10,517 nt of DNA. It comes from Chloroflexota bacterium (GTDB lineage: Bacteria > Chloroflexota > Dormibacteria > Dormibacterales > Dormibacteraceae). The stretch covers positions 1 through 10,517 of the forward strand of contig DMCH01000045.1 of the NCBI GenBank assembly GCA_003446775.1. The letters are read 5' to 3'. Under the pieces are notes generated by a model that ran no database searches, was not told the DNA's origin, and saw only the letters and a list, made by a program, of their open reading frames with translations. Shown here one piece after another: positions 1 to 5,782 of the stretch. The translations under genes and the position numbers were made by a program. How positions within the stretch are numbered: the first letter of the stretch is position 1; each line of letters opens with the position of its first letter.

Positions 1-30
1 AACACAGCCCGCACAAATTTGGCAGCCTTC

Positions 31-46
31 GGGGGGGGGGGGGGGG
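31..46. repeat. G16 homopolymer tract
   Basis: Sixteen consecutive G residues are followed at once by a GC-only stretch whose arms (GGCGG and CCGCC at 47-61) can pair. The tract lies about 50 bases upstream of the excisionase start. A run of this length can slip during replication, so it might vary in length and alter expression of the xis-int pair. It is equally the kind of sequence where assemblies and base calling fail. Nothing else recognisable lies in bases 1-78. Confidence 0.8.
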
Positions 47-96
47 CGGCGGGAACCCGCCCGCCCCCCGTCTCCCCCATGGTCGGGGAGGGGCTC

Positions 97-285
97 ATGG
101 CCTCGGTAATGCTGCGGCCAGAGGAGGTTGCAAAGGTTCTCCGAATCGGCCGTACGAGGACTTTCGAGCTGCTCGGCTCTGGCGACCTGCCTGTGGTCCG
201 GATCGGCCGCGTTGTCCGTGTGCCGAAGGCAGCATTGGATCGATGGATCGACGAGCACACCGCTGTCAGAGAGTCCCCGCAGTAG
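97..285 (+). CDS. Excisionase-type small HTH DNA-binding protein (MerR/AlpA-like)
   Basis: This 62-aa protein is essentially one small winged helix-turn-helix domain. Residues 6-51 follow the excisionase/AlpA pattern: LRPEEVAKVL, a second helix starting RTRTFELL, then the wing VVRIGRVVRVPKAALDRWI. Such proteins bind DNA near attachment sites and favour excision (recombination directionality factor), or act as regulators of the integrase operon. The ATG at 97 is chosen because GGAGG at 87-91 lies 5 nt upstream; an ATG at 79 and a TTG at 19 are in frame but would begin in the low-complexity G/C stretch. The stop codon TAG (283-285) shares its final G with the GTG start of the integrase, so the two are probably one operon and translationally coupled. 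The family call is firm; the role as excisionase is inferred from this position. Confidence 0.82.
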   Translation: MASVMLRPEEVAKVLRIGRTRTFELLGSGDLPVVRIGRVVRVPKAALDRWIDEHTAVRESPQ

Positions 286-1460
286 TGCGATCAGGAAAGC
301 GAGGCAACGGCGAAGGCAGCGTCTATCAGCGCTCAGACGGAAAGTGGTGTGGAGCTCTCGTGGTGGCCGGCCGCCGGCGCGTCATCTACGGCAGTACGCG
401 ACAGGATGCGGCGCAAAAGCTCGCAAAGGCGATGGACGCTGCGAGTAGGGGCCTTTTGCGACAGCCATCGAGACTGACCGTCGGCGGGTTTCTGGACCGC
501 TGGCTCGAAGACACGGTGAAGCCTCGGGTCCGCCCTCTGACCTATTCGGGGTACGCCGTGAATGTTCGGCGCCACATCATTCCGGCCCTGGGCGACGTAA
601 GACTGGATCGTCTGAGCCCAGAGCAGGTCCAGAACCTCCTTAACCGCAAGCTGAAGGATGGGCTCAGTAGCAAGACGGTGGCTTACATTCGCCAAGTCCT
701 CCGCACGTCATTGGATCAGGCAATGCGCTGGAATTTGGTTTCGCGGAATGTCGTGACATTGGTTCCCGCGCCTCGAAAGGAACGCAAAGTGATCCACCCG
801 CTCGAGCCACACCAAGTCGGCAAGTTCCTTAGTGCTGTTGCGGGGCGGAGGCTCGAAGCGCTATATGTGACCACCCTCGCTCTCGGTCTGCGCGAGGGCG
901 AGGTGCTGGGCCTTCAGTGGGAAGACATCGATCTTCGAGCCGGGACGCTTAGGGTGCAGCGGCAACTCCAGCGCTTTGGGGGTCGTCTGCAGTTGGTGGA
1001 GCCCAAAACGGATCGAGCCCGCCGAGTTCTGGACTTACCGCAATACCTAGTGAAGGCGCTCACGGAGCATCAAAAGCGCCAGGTCATAGAACGGCTGACG
1101 GCCGGAGCGCACTGGGACGAGCGCGGTTTGGTATTCCCGACCAGCGTCGGGACTCCGCTCGAAGCGAGGAGCCTTCTTCGAGACTTTCGGCAGGTGATCA
1201 GGAAGGGCAGATTGCCTGCGATCCGATTCCACGACCTGCGCCACTCATGCGCGACGATGCTGTTGGTTCAGGGGGTACCGGCCCGCGTGGTCATGGAGAT
1301 CCTCGGCCACTCCGACATCAGCCTGACAATGAACACGTACAGTCACGTGATACCTGGCCTCCGTAAGGACGCAGCCGCGCGAATGGAAGATCTTTTGGCG
1401 AACGCCAAAACAGCCGGGCAGCCACGGAACTCAAAGATGGATCGAGATCTCGAGCGCTAG
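285..1460 (+). CDS. int: Phage-type tyrosine recombinase / integrase
   Basis: This 391-aa site-specific recombinase would cut and rejoin attachment sites to insert or excise the element. The start is taken as GTG at 285, giving the family-typical opening (V)RSGKRGNGEGSVYQ, an N-terminal arm-binding domain (residues about 5-55). An upstream ATG at 243 would add 14 unconserved residues that overlap the excisionase gene. A SAM-like core-binding domain covers about 65-165 and the catalytic domain about 175-375. All active-site residues are visible: Arg203 (in GLREGE), a candidate Lys241, His316 and Arg319 (in HDLRH), His342 (in LGHS) and nucleophile Tyr352 (in NTYSHV). Length is normal for actinobacterial integrases and there is no frameshift, so it looks functional. 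It reads toward the cargo and the tRNA-Pro more than 7 kb away, an unusually long distance if that tRNA is its target. Confidence 0.95.
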   Translation: MRSGKRGNGEGSVYQRSDGKWCGALVVAGRRRVIYGSTRQDAAQKLAKAMDAASRGLLRQPSRLTVGGFLDRWLEDTVKPRVRPLTYSGYAVNVRRHIIPALGDVRLDRLSPEQVQNLLNRKLKDGLSSKTVAYIRQVLRTSLDQAMRWNLVSRNVVTLVPAPRKERKVIHPLEPHQVGKFLSAVAGRRLEALYVTTLALGLREGEVLGLQWEDIDLRAGTLRVQRQLQRFGGRLQLVEPKTDRARRVLDLPQYLVKALTEHQKRQVIERLTAGAHWDERGLVFPTSVGTPLEARSLLRDFRQVIRKGRLPAIRFHDLRHSCATMLLVQGVPARVVMEILGHSDISLTMNTYSHVIPGLRKDAAARMEDLLANAKTAGQPRNSKMDRDLER

Positions 1461-1481
1461 AAACATCTGCCCTCCCCGTGA

Positions 1482-1497
1482 CGGCGACGCCACGCCG
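1482..1497. terminator. Weak GC hairpin after integrase
   Basis: CGGCG (1482-1486) can pair with CGCCG (1493-1497) around a 6-nt loop, 21 nt after the integrase stop. The convergent 57-aa gene ends nearby at 1544. There is no following T-run, so this is at best a weak terminator candidate. Confidence 0.15.
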
Positions 1498-1543
1498 GCG
1501 ATCCTACCGCCTCGGCAGGGTCCTACTTCTTAGAACTCGCGGG

Positions 1544-1717
1544 CTAATGGGTGCACGTTGGGTCGTCTACAGGGTCCGGACAGCGAATCGGGATGCTGTT
1601 CGGCGTTTGGGACTGTTGCCAGTGGTACTGGATGATGCTCACGGTCGTCAGGCCCAGGACGAGCAGTGCCGCCAGCACGATCACCACGCGCCAGCGCCAG
1701 CGCCACAACGCGCGCAT
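1544..1717 (-). CDS. Small single-pass membrane peptide, 57 aa
   Basis: This short reading frame begins MRALWRWRWR, a strongly basic and Trp-rich N-terminus encoded by a tandem CGCCAG-like repeat (about 1688-1703). One hydrophobic helix follows (residues about 11-29, VVIVLAALLVLGLTTVSII), then a short polar tail ending CPDPVDDPTCTH with two cysteines. The positive-inside rule places the N-terminus in the cytoplasm and the Cys-bearing tail outside. It is the last gene of the minus-strand set, 42 nt after the 275-aa gene, and is convergent with the integrase. The ATG has an AGG 8 nt upstream, located in the loop of a small hairpin. Function is unknown; small toxin-like or membrane-effector peptides look like this, but so do harmless membrane subunits. 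The arrangement of a clean TM segment with flanking charge makes real coding likely. Confidence 0.55.
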   Translation of the reverse strand: MRALWRWRWRVVIVLAALLVLGLTTVSIIQYHWQQSQTPNSIPIRCPDPVDDPTCTH

Positions 1718-1720
1718 GGG

Positions 1721-1735
1721 CCCAGCCTAACTGGG
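1721..1735 (-). promoter_or_regulatory. Hairpin enclosing the probable RBS of the 57-aa gene
   Basis: A perfect 5-bp inverted repeat (CCCAG / CTGGG) with a 5-nt loop sits 3 nt upstream of the ATG at 1717. On the minus strand the loop reads TTAGG, so the only AGG-type ribosome site is in the loop with 8-nt spacing. It could dampen translation of the peptide or act as a weak end for the upstream transcript. The stem is short and may be chance. Confidence 0.25.
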
Positions 1736-1759
1736 ATGGGCACGGGGCGACGGATGCCG

Positions 1760-2587
1760 TCAGGGCGGGGCTTTGGTCGCGTGGGTCCAGAGGTCGGCGG
1801 GATAGCCGGCCAGGGTGAGCCAATGTCCAACGTTGGCATCACGCACGGTGAGGACGCTGTCCACGATGCCGACCAGAAGTCCCACGTCAACGTCGGTGGG
1901 GATTGCGACGACCTTCGGATCGGCGGTCCGTTGAGCCCGTGACCTCACGAACTGCACCCAGGGTTTCGAGTGGACGTGCCCGCCCAGGAAGCGCACCGCG
2001 GCCGATCCGTGGCGCAGGTACAGGGAGAACAACTCGACCTCGCTCTTGACAGTCTCTCCCTCGAAGCCAATGACCTCTGGCACGTCGCCCCTCTTCGGCA
2101 CGGACCACTTCGGCCTGATCCCGTGGCAGAGCGCGCGCTTCTCGAGGTGATCGACGCGCTCGTCGAAATGAGCCTGATTGCCGACAGCCTTGCGCTGCTC
2201 GGTCAGGTTGTCGAGCCTCTCGTTCAGACCGCGAGCAAGACGCAGCTTCTCGCTGATTGCAGGGTCGAGGAGGTGCCTGCAGCGCACCTCGGCCTCGGCA
2301 GCTGTGCGGAAGAGCGTGAAAAGCGAGTAGCTCGGGAGCGGGCCCTTCTCCATCACCAGCAGGACCGTCCGCAGGTGATCCTCCGCCGCGTAGAGCAGGA
2401 CGCCGGCCAGGACATATGGATCGGTGAGCTCGGCCTTGTCTGCCAGATCGCGGGGAGAGCCGGCGACCGGCGGCGTCGCAGCGTCAAAGAGGAACCTGCT
2501 CGAGCCTTCGATGCGGGCATGTCGAGCGATGACGAGCTGGAGGGCCGCTTGCTCCGACGGAGTGATGTCGATGGTGTCGCCTGCCAT
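1760..2587 (-). CDS. Helical hypothetical protein, 275 aa
   Basis: No named family can be assigned. The protein is soluble and predicted mostly alpha-helical. Residues about 55-110 (YVLAGVLLYAAEDHLRTVLL, then FTLFRTAAEAEVRCRHLLDP) followed by a LARGLNERLDNL helix resemble a type of actinobacterial hypothetical protein with the signature of a hydrophobic helix, R-x-A-x-E, then LLDP and an Arg-rich helix. A His-containing segment near residues 205-212 (GGHVHSKPW) is another conserved-looking spot. The ATG at 2587 is the first in-frame start. It is preceded by GGAG 14 nt upstream, which is weak, and by a 72-nt gap from the previous gene, so it could have its own promoter or be translated from the same messenger. 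It lies between the winged-helix-like protein and the 57-aa membrane peptide on the same strand. HEPN-like RNase or a sensor role is possible, but I see no Rx4-6H motif that would settle it. Confidence 0.75.
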   Translation of the reverse strand: MAGDTIDITPSEQAALQLVIARHARIEGSSRFLFDAATPPVAGSPRDLADKAELTDPYVLAGVLLYAAEDHLRTVLLVMEKGPLPSYSLFTLFRTAAEAEVRCRHLLDPAISEKLRLARGLNERLDNLTEQRKAVGNQAHFDERVDHLEKRALCHGIRPKWSVPKRGDVPEVIGFEGETVKSEVELFSLYLRHGSAAVRFLGGHVHSKPWVQFVRSRAQRTADPKVVAIPTDVDVGLLVGIVDSVLTVRDANVGHWLTLAGYPADLWTHATKAPP

Positions 2588-2659
2588 CGCTCGCCACGCT
2601 ACTCCTGGTGCTCGAGTTTCAGTCGAGGGTCGGGGTAGAGGTCTCGCTGGCGAGCCGAC

Positions 2660-3364
2660 CTAAGGCTCGGTTTCGCGCACCAATGCCATGAGCCGGTGAA
2701 AGGTGTCCGTCACAAAGTAGTTGCCACCGGAGGCCTGAAACCCCGCGGGCAATCCTTGGACGATGTGCGGAACGATGAGATTCGCAGTCTCGAGGCGCCT
2801 GAGGTAGAGGCCCGTGTCCGGTCCCCACGAGGGCGTTGGAGCGCCGTCGACGATGGAGTACTTGGACTGGTCGAACTCTTGGTAAAACTGCCGAGCCAAA
2901 CGCATCTCCTCGGCCGTGAGGAAGGTCATGCTCGAGAGCAACGCCTGGACGTTGAGGTCGGGCGGTCGTCCTCGCGATGCTGCGCCGGCGAGGATTGCTG
3001 CGTACCAATCGATCTTGCTCTTGTCGCTCTCCTGGGCCGCAGCCACTGCCGCCTGGAACACGAGCGCGCGAAACTCCGGCCGCTTCAGCATGTCTTCATC
3101 GAGGTCAGCCTTCGCCTCAAGTCTTCGGAGCCGCTCTTCGGTGTCGTCTGAGAGCGCCTGTCGGTTCGCATCTACCTGGCTGGCCATGTGCGCAGTGAGG
3201 GCGACGTTTACGACGCTGAAGGCGCCGCCAGCGACTACCAGGGATGGGTTACCCGACGCCGTTAGCGACTGGGGAAGGGCCGCCATCGCCGCCTGCATGG
3301 CTGGGCTGTTGAAGATCGTCCGGAGCCGTGAACGCTTCCTTCGCGGACGGCTCTCGCTTGACAT
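2660..3364 (-). CDS. Helical protein with winged-helix-like C-terminus, 234 aa
   Basis: The family is not recognised. The start ATG at 3364 lies 7 nt after the stop of the zinc-ribbon gene, so the two form an operon; longer in-frame starts would run through that gene. The N-terminus is very basic (RPRRKRSRLR, residues 6-15). A moderately hydrophobic stretch follows at 38-60 (NPSLVVAGGAFSVVNVALTA), which might contact or cross a membrane. Residues 62-86 are a charged coiled-coil-like helix, 88-160 are helical repeats (RPEFRALVFQAAVAAA, KIDWYAAILAG, LTAEEMRLARQFY), and 186-232 look like a small winged helix (YLRRLETANLIVPHI, then a turn and NYFVTDTFHRLMALV, the L-x-x-x-G/N-L-I / y-x-l-T-x-x-G pattern). 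Proteins of this general architecture occur in phage-defence and regulatory contexts. A DNA- or partner-sensing role is inferred only. Confidence 0.75.
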   Translation of the reverse strand: MSSESRPRRKRSRLRTIFNSPAMQAAMAALPQSLTASGNPSLVVAGGAFSVVNVALTAHMASQVDANRQALSDDTEERLRRLEAKADLDEDMLKRPEFRALVFQAAVAAAQESDKSKIDWYAAILAGAASRGRPPDLNVQALLSSMTFLTAEEMRLARQFYQEFDQSKYSIVDGAPTPSWGPDTGLYLRRLETANLIVPHIVQGLPAGFQASGGNYFVTDTFHRLMALVRETEP

Positions 3365-3371
3365 CCTGGGT

Positions 3372-3593
3372 TCACCACTCGCCCGGCATCGCGATCCACA
3401 CCGCTTCCCAATGCTCGCATCTACGACTGTGCTCGCGACACGGCCGGATCTCCAATCGGTCGGTCGCGGCGGTGTAGCTGTCACCGCAGCATGGGCAGCA
3501 GGCCAGCCCATCATGGACCCCCAGTTCGACCTTGCACAAGGGACACTCGGCCTCGATCACTGAAGCGATCGCGCGCTCCGCATCGTGCTTCAA
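3372..3593 (-). CDS. Small Cys/His-rich zinc-ribbon protein, 73 aa
   Basis: This small metal-binding protein has two likely sites. The first is a ribbon: Cys17-x2-Cys20 (CPLC) paired with the CCPCC knuckle at 32-36. The second is Cys52-x2-His55-x3-Cys59-x-His61 near the C-terminus (PCREHSRRCEHWEAVW). Start choice is uncertain. TTG at 3593 overlaps the previous stop (TTGA) with AGAGG about 10 nt upstream, which fits translational coupling and is used here. A GTG at 3560 would give 62 aa starting just before the first zinc ligands. The gene lies between the two-TM protein and the winged-helix-like protein, with a 3-nt overlap upstream and a 7-nt gap downstream, so the three are almost certainly one operon. 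The conserved layout suggests a real family of actinobacterial small zinc proteins; the role (adapter, nucleic-acid binding) is unknown. Confidence 0.72.
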   Translation of the reverse strand: MKHDAERAIASVIEAECPLCKVELGVHDGLACCPCCGDSYTAATDRLEIRPCREHSRRCEHWEAVWIAMPGEW

Positions 3594-4189
3594 GACGTCT
3601 CGACCTCTCGAATGAGACTGGCGACCTTCTCGAGCGCTGCGGTCAACGCCTGATTCGCTGATGCCATGTCCGCGCGCATGTGTGCCGCATCGGAGTTTGA
3701 CAATTGGTTGGCTGCTCCCGAGGTCTCGCCGACGAGCTTGAGTAGCGGTTCGTCGCCCACTACAACGCGAAGGAACTTCATTCGCTGGACAAACGAGGTA
3801 AGCCGCATCGCTCGTGCGTCGCTCTCCTGCATCGGCCTGCCCGTTGCCACTCGCTCCCAGATGATCTCCTGCGCCGCGGTCACCATGTCGGTGAGGGTGA
3901 CGCCTAGTTCGCGAAGATCGGCGGCGCGCTGAGTGAGCAACGCCACGTGGCGCTCGAACTCGCGGCTTTCGCGATCGATACTGCGCTGGCCCTCCATCGT
4001 CCATCGAACTGCCAGCAGGGTGGCGACTGCCGTTGCGGCTGAGGCAAGCACCCCGCTCACGAGTCCCACCAGGATGGCGTCCGGCACCGACGTTCTGATG
4101 GCGATCGCGACGAGCCCAGCGACTAGCAGGCATCCGATGATTCCTACAATTGCGACGGTGCCAACGCGCCTAGTCACGGGGTTGCCCAC
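3590..4189 (-). CDS. Two-TM membrane protein with helical cytoplasmic domain, 199 aa
   Basis: No named family is assigned. From the GTG at 4189 the protein has two hydrophobic helices, about residues 10-31 (GTVAIVGIIGCLLVAGLVAIAI) and 38-61 (AILVGLVSGVLASAATAVATLLAV), joined by a short loop. A long helical cytoplasmic region follows, rich in Arg/Glu and probably coiled (WTMEGQRSIDRESREFERHV onward), and ends in further helices. A hairpin anchor with a coiled-coil domain is a common plan for oligomerising membrane effectors or scaffolds. Start alternatives are TTG at 4219 (10 residues longer) and GTG at 4177; none has a convincing ribosome site. The stop overlaps the TTG of the zinc-ribbon gene. 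The upstream neighbour on this strand is the PIN gene, about 165 nt away, with a truncated opposite-strand gene between them, so a separate promoter is likely. Confidence 0.75.
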   Translation of the reverse strand: MGNPVTRRVGTVAIVGIIGCLLVAGLVAIAIRTSVPDAILVGLVSGVLASAATAVATLLAVRWTMEGQRSIDRESREFERHVALLTQRAADLRELGVTLTDMVTAAQEIIWERVATGRPMQESDARAMRLTSFVQRMKFLRVVVGDEPLLKLVGETSGAANQLSNSDAAHMRADMASANQALTAALEKVASLIREVETS

Positions 4190-4227
4190 GCTCGAAACTA
4201 TGGCAGCAGGTGCTCGCAATTCGGCCC

Positions 4228-4476
4228 GTGGACCCCTTCGCGGTCGCGACTCTCGTCATCGCTGTGCTGGGTCTCGTGCTCTCGGTCGCGTCGCTAACCT
4301 GGCAAGCGGCGGCCTTCGTTCTCTCTGGCAGCCGGGTGCGCGCCGACCTCTTGCTACATTCGCGTGAATGTGTCAGGCCGATCAAGCGCGCTCTCGGGAG
4401 GCGGCAGCAGAATGTCGCTGGCATCCACTGCGACATCGATCTTGTCTCTCCCGGAGAACGCGAAATCTACGCCTGA
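4228..4476 (+). pseudogene. N-terminal remnant of a membrane-anchored protein
   Basis: The reading frame from GTG 4228 begins MDPFAVATLVIAVLGLVLSV, a short signal-anchor helix (residues about 4-28), then SLTWQAAAFVLSGSRVRAD. This opening is typical of a family of actinobacterial hypothetical proteins that carry an N-terminal TM helix followed by a beta-rich domain beginning at SGxRVRV. Here the resemblance stops around base 4350, and the remaining 42 residues (LLLHSRECVRP onward) look unrelated and run antisense into the 3' end of the PIN gene, overlapping it by 123 nt. I read this as a gene truncated when the PIN-containing segment was joined on. A genuine 82-aa protein cannot be excluded. 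It is divergent from the two-TM gene, with about 38 nt between starts. Confidence 0.5.
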
Positions 4477-5424
4477 CGTCTGCGGGTCGCGGCGCGCCCA
4501 GAGATCAGCCTCGACAACCAGCGCGCCTATCCCTTCCCGGAATCCCGCCTCCACTAGCTGGCGCGGACCGGATAGCCCGATATCGACGAACGCCACCCAC
4601 GATGTTCGTAATACTGCAACCTGTTGCCCCGCAGGCAACTGATAAACGGTCTGGTGGGAGATTTTCCAAACGGTCGGTTCACGGACACTGGTGCGAGTGC
4701 CTGACCAGCGGAGAGGCGCGCCAAACGCGGACTTCACTAGTCGGTCGATAAGTTCGAATCCCATTGCGTCGTCGAGTCGGTTGCGCATCGTCACTTTCAA
4801 GTCTGGCGAGGAGTCCAATTCTCGAACCGTAAATGCCCGACCACCTACTTCGGCAAGGAGAGGCAGTAGCGCGGAAATTTCGTGAACGTACGTGAAGGGT
4901 TGGCTCCCCGCCACTTCTGCGCGTAGAACAGAGTGCAATGCGCCGTTGGGAGGCTCTCCAAAGTCTTTGTAATTACCCGACACGAAATACCCCGGCTCGG
5001 ATCGCGAAAGGTGGTCGTCACGGATTGCCAACCAAATCGCAGCATCCCGCGCACCCCTTCCGTCACGCGACGGAGCGATTCGCTGTAACTCGCGATCCAG
5101 AGCTTGTGAGGCATGTTCCGGAGTGGCTTCAATAACTCGCGCTCCGCTAAGAAGTTCTGTTCGCCATTTGTCTGCGACCCACTGTGAGTCGGGCGCTCGG
5201 AAATGCGGCAATTCGAAGAATCCTTCGGCTCTGTCGATGGCACGACGGATATCCGCAGCCTTGGCCGTGACTTGATCTCGCCAATTGGCGGTTGCCTCGC
5301 GCAGAGCCAACTCCGGAATCGCTAGCTCTAGCCGATGGCCCTGCGCGATCGCCCGTAGGGAACTCCACTCGAGCGACCTTAGAGACAAGCCGTACAGAAC
5401 TTCCGCATCGAGATAGATAGCCAT
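4354..5424 (-). CDS. PIN-domain nuclease-like protein with extra C-terminal domain, 356 aa
   Basis: Residues 1-160 form a PIN-like nuclease domain, closest in layout to the DUF4935/PIN_16 group: IYLDAEVL with Asp6, a helix with Glu38 and Glu43 (IPELALREA), GRGARDAAIW with Asp127, and the final strand YFVSGNYKDF with Asn151 and Asp154. These acidic residues would bind Mg/Mn ions for RNA cleavage. Residues about 160-356 are an additional, partly beta-rich domain I do not recognise (for example VYQLPAGQQVAVLRTSW, then FVDIGLSG). Classical VapC toxins are only about 130 aa and have an adjacent antitoxin; no antitoxin-like gene is next to this one, so it is more like the larger PIN proteins of defence islands. 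The ATG at 5424 is preferred because it places the first catalytic Asp at residue 6. No ribosome site is visible, so it may have a short leader or be leaderless. Confidence 0.82.
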   Translation of the reverse strand: MAIYLDAEVLYGLSLRSLEWSSLRAIAQGHRLELAIPELALREATANWRDQVTAKAADIRRAIDRAEGFFELPHFRAPDSQWVADKWRTELLSGARVIEATPEHASQALDRELQRIAPSRDGRGARDAAIWLAIRDDHLSRSEPGYFVSGNYKDFGEPPNGALHSVLRAEVAGSQPFTYVHEISALLPLLAEVGGRAFTVRELDSSPDLKVTMRNRLDDAMGFELIDRLVKSAFGAPLRWSGTRTSVREPTVWKISHQTVYQLPAGQQVAVLRTSWVAFVDIGLSGPRQLVEAGFREGIGALVVEADLWARRDPQTSGVDFAFSGRDKIDVAVDASDILLPPPESALDRPDTFTRM

Positions 5425-5445
5425 TAGGACAGGAACGGACTGACA

Positions 5446-5451
5446 ATTATC
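5446..5451 (-). promoter_or_regulatory. Possible -10 element for the PIN gene
   Basis: On the minus strand the sequence reads TGATAAT about 21 nt before the ATG at 5424, a good match to an extended -10 box in an otherwise GC-rich region. No matching -35 hexamer is evident at 17 bp. If used, it would give a very short untranslated leader, in keeping with the lack of a Shine-Dalgarno sequence. Confidence 0.25.
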
Positions 5452-5585
5452 AGGGCAGTTCCCTTGATGAGGAGCACCGTGCACGCCGGCCCGCGACGTA
5501 GGCAGCACGGAGGGGTCCCATCACACCCCGAACTTTGTCTGAGTGGACCATGATCGGCGCCAGTGTAGGTCGGTCAGTCTGAAAG

Positions 5586-5774
5586 GTGGGTGCCCTGTTT
5601 CAGAACCCGAATCGACGGAAAGTTCTGACGAACCCTAGGGCTGCACTTTCTGCACTGGGCCGGCTCGACACGCTACGCAAGTCCGAGTTGTTAGAAGGCA
5701 AGCAGGAGCCCTGGGTCGATTGGTATCGCGCCGTGTTGCCGAAGCCAGAATTCATGACGTCGAGCCTCTGCTGA
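5586..5774 (+). CDS. Doubtful small ORF or gene remnant, 62 aa
   Basis: This frame lies in the 358-nt gap between the PIN gene and the 393-aa gene. It would encode MGALFQNPNRRKVLTNPRAA and onward to EPWVDWYRAVLPKPEF, a soluble, basic sequence with plausible codon use for the island (about two thirds G/C at third positions). The start is GTG with no proper ribosome site, since the GAAAGG abuts the start. No family is recognised. It could be the surviving piece of a larger gene or chance. The rest of the gap (5425-5585) holds only the presumed PIN promoter; I see no RNA gene or clear hairpin. Confidence 0.25.
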   Translation: MGALFQNPNRRKVLTNPRAALSALGRLDTLRKSELLEGKQEPWVDWYRAVLPKPEFMTSSLC

Positions 5775-5782
5775 GAAGCCGC

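Noticed and set aside
80..104. TGGTCGGGG (80-88) and GGCCTC (99-104) match parts of the tRNA-Pro 3' end and could be the other attachment repeat
   Set aside because: Only 9 contiguous bases match in a G-rich stretch, the spacing to the second block is 9 nt short, and the sequence is already explained as the ribosome site and start of the excisionase gene.
1970..2638. Plus-strand 222-aa frame (and a 154-aa frame at 1478-1942)
   Set aside because: Both are antisense to the 275-aa gene and the 57-aa peptide, with an unnatural amino-acid mix; the minus-strand proteins have family-like features.
2916..3563. Plus-strand 215-aa frame
   Set aside because: It is a shadow of the 234-aa and zinc-ribbon genes, which are supported by operon spacing and motifs.
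4354..5424. A classical VapBC toxin-antitoxin pair
   Set aside because: The PIN protein is nearly three times the size of VapC and no small antitoxin gene with a DNA-binding domain is adjacent upstream.
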